Positions 5,661 to 7,978 of a DNA stretch of 7,978 bases are shown piece by piece; the stretch's first letter is position 1; each line of letters opens with the position of its first letter. The notes beneath the pieces were generated by a model that had not been told where the DNA came from, searched no databases, and saw nothing but the letters and a program-made list of their open reading frames with translations. The translations under genes were made by a program, and so were the position numbers. Origin of the DNA: Mucilaginibacter sp. UBA4741 (GTDB lineage Bacteria; Bacteroidota; Bacteroidia; Sphingobacteriales; Sphingobacteriaceae); the NCBI GenBank assembly GCA_002403905.1, contig DHIR01000128.1, positions 8,823 to 16,800 of the forward strand, given 5' to 3'.

Positions 5661-6194
5661 TTACCTCGCTATCTGCACCTCGATACTAACCGACACCTCA
5701 TTACTCATTACCAAACTCGATCCACCGATGCCAAAATCAAGGCGGTTTAACTTCAGGCCGCCTGTAAACGTAGCCGTGTTTTCTATAGTTGTATAAGTAA
5801 AAGGGACATCAAATACTTTGGTTTTGTCCTTAATGGTAAGGCTGAATTGACCCACATATTTATCGCCGCTTTTATGTTTAAAGGAGATAGATTTCATAAT
5901 GATGTTAGGATACTTAGCCGCATCAAAAAACTCATCGCTGCGCAGATGGCTATCGCGCAGATCATTATCTGTATCAATAGATTTTACATCAAGTAAAGCT
6001 TCAATGGTGCTGGTCTCCAGTTTATCAGGACTAAAAACCATAGTTGCCTGTAAGCCGTTAATGGTGCCCCCGGTATTGATCCCCAGGTTTTTTAACTGAA
6101 ATTTAATGGTGTTTTTTAGGATAACAACTTTTTGCGCGGTGGCAATATTTATTAAAAGAACCAAGGGTATAATTAGGGCAACAATACGTTTCAT
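5661..6194 (-). CDS. YceI family exported protein (lipocalin-like)
   Basis: A 177-residue protein of the YceI family, whose members form an elongated beta-barrel that binds polyisoprenoid or similar long lipids in the periplasm. A signal peptide is clear: MKR, hydrophobic core 4-18, likely cleavage at ATA-Q (20/21). Family hallmarks in order: IKFQLKNLGINTGGTINGLQ at 30-49 (the position of the usual F.I.N.G....G.F segment), LDVKSIDTDNDLRDSHLRSDEFFDAAKYPNI at 68-98 (the near-invariant S-I-x-T-x-n-x-x-R-D-x-H-L-r-S-x-x-F-F-d-x-x-x-y-P motif), LTIKDKTK at 119-126, and LNRLDFGIG at 149-157. The ATG at 6192-6194 is fixed by the signal peptide. It reads toward the kinase gene across 128 bp and diverges from the gene at 6276. 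Its native ligand cannot be told from sequence. Confidence 0.95.
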   Translation of the reverse strand: MKRIVALIIPLVLLINIATAQKVVILKNTIKFQLKNLGINTGGTINGLQATMVFSPDKLETSTIEALLDVKSIDTDNDLRDSHLRSDEFFDAAKYPNIIMKSISFKHKSGDKYVGQFSLTIKDKTKVFDVPFTYTTIENTATFTGGLKLNRLDFGIGGSSLVMSNEVSVSIEVQIAR

Positions 6195-6213
6195 ACTGCG
6201 AATTAACGGTGTT

Positions 6214-6221
6214 TATTTTTG
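6214..6221 (+). promoter_or_regulatory. Possible -7 element for the gene at 6276
   Basis: TATTTTTG on the plus strand fits TAnnTTTG exactly in the 81-bp divergent region between the YceI gene and the small membrane-protein gene. It would give a leader of about 50 bases. A TTT but no TTG lies near the -33 position, and the region is AT-rich, so confidence is low. Confidence 0.28.
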
Positions 6222-6275
6222 TAATAATAATGTGTGTTGGTTTTTTTACATTAGTAAAAGATATCCGACACATTT

Positions 6276-6767
6276 ATGGACAGTGAAATTGAATTTAAGT
6301 TTAATCGGGTATATGTGACCGTGTTGTTTTTGGCAACATTGATAACCGCTTCCGGGTTTTATGTAATTTATTCAGATTTTTCTAACCTAAATATATTCAC
6401 AATTTTATTTTTATGCCTTTTACCAGTCTTTATAGGATTAACCGCAGTACCTAAGTTTTTACGAATGGTAACAGGTAAGCCCGCAATAGCCTTGACTAAT
6501 GATCATCTTGTAGATAATACCAACGGGATTATAATAGATTGGAATGATATCTGGGATGCAAAAATTATAAGTACTGCTCGTGGACCTGGCGCTATTGCTA
6601 TTACATTAAAGCAACCGGAAAAGTATTTTAACACTTTCCCCAAAAAAATCAGTTATGGCTTATCAAATATTTTCAGTAAAAATCACATTGTAATTTACTT
6701 TAGCCTAATAATTGAAAAAGACGATAGTCTTTTTTGGCAAATTAAAGCGCATTTACCTAAACATTAA
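6276..6767 (+). CDS. Small two-helix membrane protein, STM3941-like
   Basis: A 163-residue protein of uncertain role. Two hydrophobic segments (about 12-32 and 40-58) are followed by a soluble, probably cytoplasmic, domain. This starts with PAIALTNDHLVDNTNGIIIDWNDI (69-92) and continues with a strand-rich stretch including AIAITLKQPEKYF (106-118). That pattern of two helices, then a 'P-x-hydrophobic ... T/D-x-x-G/H-h-x-D-N ... G-x-I-x-W-x-D-I' block and a 'Y/TLK-x-P-E-K-Y' segment, resembles proteins annotated as STM3941 family, with a possible PH-like fold. I recognise the resemblance but know no function. The DNA is visibly more AT-rich than the flanking genes, which could mean recent gain or weak selection. 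It diverges from the YceI gene by 81 bp and converges on the porin gene with an 8-bp gap. No other start would preserve the first helix better than ATG 6276. Confidence 0.75.
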   Translation: MDSEIEFKFNRVYVTVLFLATLITASGFYVIYSDFSNLNIFTILFLCLLPVFIGLTAVPKFLRMVTGKPAIALTNDHLVDNTNGIIIDWNDIWDAKIISTARGPGAIAITLKQPEKYFNTFPKKISYGLSNIFSKNHIVIYFSLIIEKDDSLFWQIKAHLPKH

Positions 6768-6775
6768 ATCGTCAG

Positions 6776-7978
6776 TTAAAACTCAACATGTGCCCTTATA
6801 GATAACACATGCACCGGGCCACGGTCTTTGTTATAGGCCGGGTTAACTATAAACTGGTAATCGGGTGTTATAAATAGTTTGTTTTGGTAGGCGTTTAGTT
6901 TATAATATAGCTCGGCTATCATTTCTGTGCGGTAGTTTAATTTACCATCGCCAATCAAAAAACCGTAGCCGCCTGCGGCTAAATAATCGCGGTGTGGTGC
7001 CGAGATGCCATTACCGATAAAGGCCAGCGCCAGTTCATCATCCTTGCGTTTCCACGAAGTGCCTTTTAACTGTGCGCCAAAACTTAGTGAGCGGTCTACC
7101 TCTGTAAAATACCAGGTTTGGGTATGGCCGTCGTTATAACTTAGTTTGGCAAATACACCAAAATCGTTGGTTAAATATTGGTCGGAACTTATGCCAAAGC
7201 CATATTTATGGCGGCCGTAGGCTTGTGTAGTATCAACATTTGGCGCAACCGGGCTTAACGCTAATGATTGCTGGTAATTGCCCATTTTGCCATTATTCAT
7301 AAAGCCTAAAACACGCACGGTACCTGGTAGGCCATTAAACTTATAGCGTTTTTCAAACTCCAGGCTTTGGGTATTGGCCTTGCCTATCTTTTGGTCCCAT
7401 ATAAAACCGTTAGCTTCGGTGGTTGATAAGGTGAAGGCAAAACGTAAAGTCCAGTCCGGCTGACCTAGCTCTGCGTTAAAGCCTAAAGCATATCCACGAG
7501 TATTTGCCGGGTAATCCCAAGCCGCGTTATCCATCAGCGCCCAGTTCATGAATTGCGAACGTGGGTCATGACTAAACTCGTTGCCATCAAAAAAATCGGC
7601 CATGCCAAATTTGCCCGCGGTAATTGATAAATAACGTTTGCTCCTTAACCCGCTCAATTGGTTTGGGCCTGCATCAATCGTATCTTTCTCTTTACCCCAT
7701 TCAAAATTCTGTTTTAAATATAAACGGGCAATGTATATAGATGGGGTCGAACTGCCAATCCTAAATGTTTCGCCATTGGGGAAACCTGCTACACCCAAAG
7801 TTTTACTTATACCGGCCCCGCCCGACATTTCGGGATTAAAAAACACTTCGGCACCTTTCCATAAACGGGCAGCACCATAAAACGTAGTAGTGATAGAGCT
7901 TTCTGTTTCTGTACCTGTTTGTAAACTATTGTCGCCGGTGTATTTGGCGCTAAATGCCGGTTTATACTGTGTTATTAT
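6776..7978 (-). CDS. OprB-like carbohydrate porin, 5' end beyond window
   Basis: Outer-membrane beta-barrel porin of the OprB (carbohydrate-selective) type, likely passing sugars across the outer membrane. The frame stays open to the right edge, giving 400 visible residues; the signal peptide and first part are outside. The GTG at 7844-7846 is internal, since upstream codons continue the family pattern (QYKPAFSAKYTGDNSL, then FYGAARLWKGAEVFFNPEM). Hallmarks: GVAGFPNGE near visible residues 62-70 and the conserved block GKFGMADFFDGNEFSHDPRS followed by QFMNWALMDNAAWDYPANTRGY at about 122-163. Alternating hydrophobic strands then run to the C-terminal end VLSIRAHVEF, where a terminal Phe is the usual outer-membrane barrel insertion signal. 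Substrate cannot be deduced. It converges with the small membrane-protein gene. Confidence 0.88.
   Translation of the reverse strand: MITQYKPAFSAKYTGDNSLQTGTETESSITTTFYGAARLWKGAEVFFNPEMSGGAGISKTLGVAGFPNGETFRIGSSTPSIYIARLYLKQNFEWGKEKDTIDAGPNQLSGLRSKRYLSITAGKFGMADFFDGNEFSHDPRSQFMNWALMDNAAWDYPANTRGYALGFNAELGQPDWTLRFAFTLSTTEANGFIWDQKIGKANTQSLEFEKRYKFNGLPGTVRVLGFMNNGKMGNYQQSLALSPVAPNVDTTQAYGRHKYGFGISSDQYLTNDFGVFAKLSYNDGHTQTWYFTEVDRSLSFGAQLKGTSWKRKDDELALAFIGNGISAPHRDYLAAGGYGFLIGDGKLNYRTEMIAELYYKLNAYQNKLFITPDYQFIVNPAYNKDRGPVHVLSIRAHVEF

Noticed and set aside
6230..6273. ATGTGT ... ACACAT inverted repeat in the divergent promoter region
   Set aside because: Only six matching bases with 32 bases between them in AT-rich DNA; expected by chance.
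6106..6318. Plus-strand open frame spanning the YceI-6276 divergent region
   Set aside because: It overlaps the YceI signal-peptide region antisense and the start of the better-supported gene at 6276 in another frame; its Cys/Phe-rich sequence looks like noise.
7844..7846. GTG as the porin start
   Set aside because: Upstream codons up to the window edge continue family-like sequence and no signal peptide follows the GTG.
1..7978. Defence system, prophage, integron or CRISPR content
   Set aside because: All genes are recognised metabolic, transport, sensor or envelope types except one small membrane protein. No nucleases, recombinases, spacer-repeat patterns or tRNA-flanked boundaries are seen.

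Overview
The window looks like chromosomal DNA of a Bacteroidota bacterium, most likely a member of the Sphingobacteriaceae (Mucilaginibacter/Pedobacter-like). Reasons are the moderately AT-rich composition, the near absence of Shine-Dalgarno sequences before starts, TAnnTTTG-type (Bacteroidota -7) promoter elements, and proteins of kinds common in that group (YceI, DUF4197, OprB-like porin, STM3941-like protein). The genus is an inference. All genes appear intact except the two cut by the window edges. No RNA genes, IS elements, phage genes or CRISPR arrays are visible, and no stretch longer than 130 bases lacks a gene.

Left block (1-2000, + strand): the end of trpG (anthranilate synthase glutaminase subunit), an 84-bp gap carrying a small REP-like hairpin, trpC (indole-3-glycerol phosphate synthase), and 11 bp later a Cys-rich pentapeptide-repeat protein of the Qnr/McbG/YjbI type. 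trpD and trpF, often found beside these genes in Bacteroidota, are not here, so this is a shortened or rearranged trp cluster.

Middle block (2002-5532, - strand, read right to left): a PhoR/ResE-type sensor histidine kinase, then a DUF47 (PhoU-like) Pit accessory protein, a PiT-family phosphate permease, and an exported DUF4197 protein. The last three are 17 and 32 bp apart and look like one operon. In the 47-bp gap between kinase and DUF47 gene lies a perfect 7-bp direct repeat at 11-bp period (TTAACAT-N4-TTAACAT, minus strand), followed 8 bp downstream by a near-consensus -7 element. This is the architecture of a Pho box that replaces the upstream promoter element. Together these suggest a phosphate-responsive uptake module: a kinase sensing state at the membrane, a low-affinity Pi permease, its PhoU-like regulator, and a periplasmic protein of unknown function. 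No response regulator lies in the window.

Right block (5661-7978): an exported YceI-family lipid-binding protein (- strand) diverges across 81 bp from a small two-helix membrane protein resembling the STM3941 family (+ strand). That gene converges, with an 8-bp gap, on an OprB-like carbohydrate porin that runs off the right edge.

The most interesting item is the putative Pho box and its placement. The rest is mostly ordinary housekeeping or accessory chromosome content.
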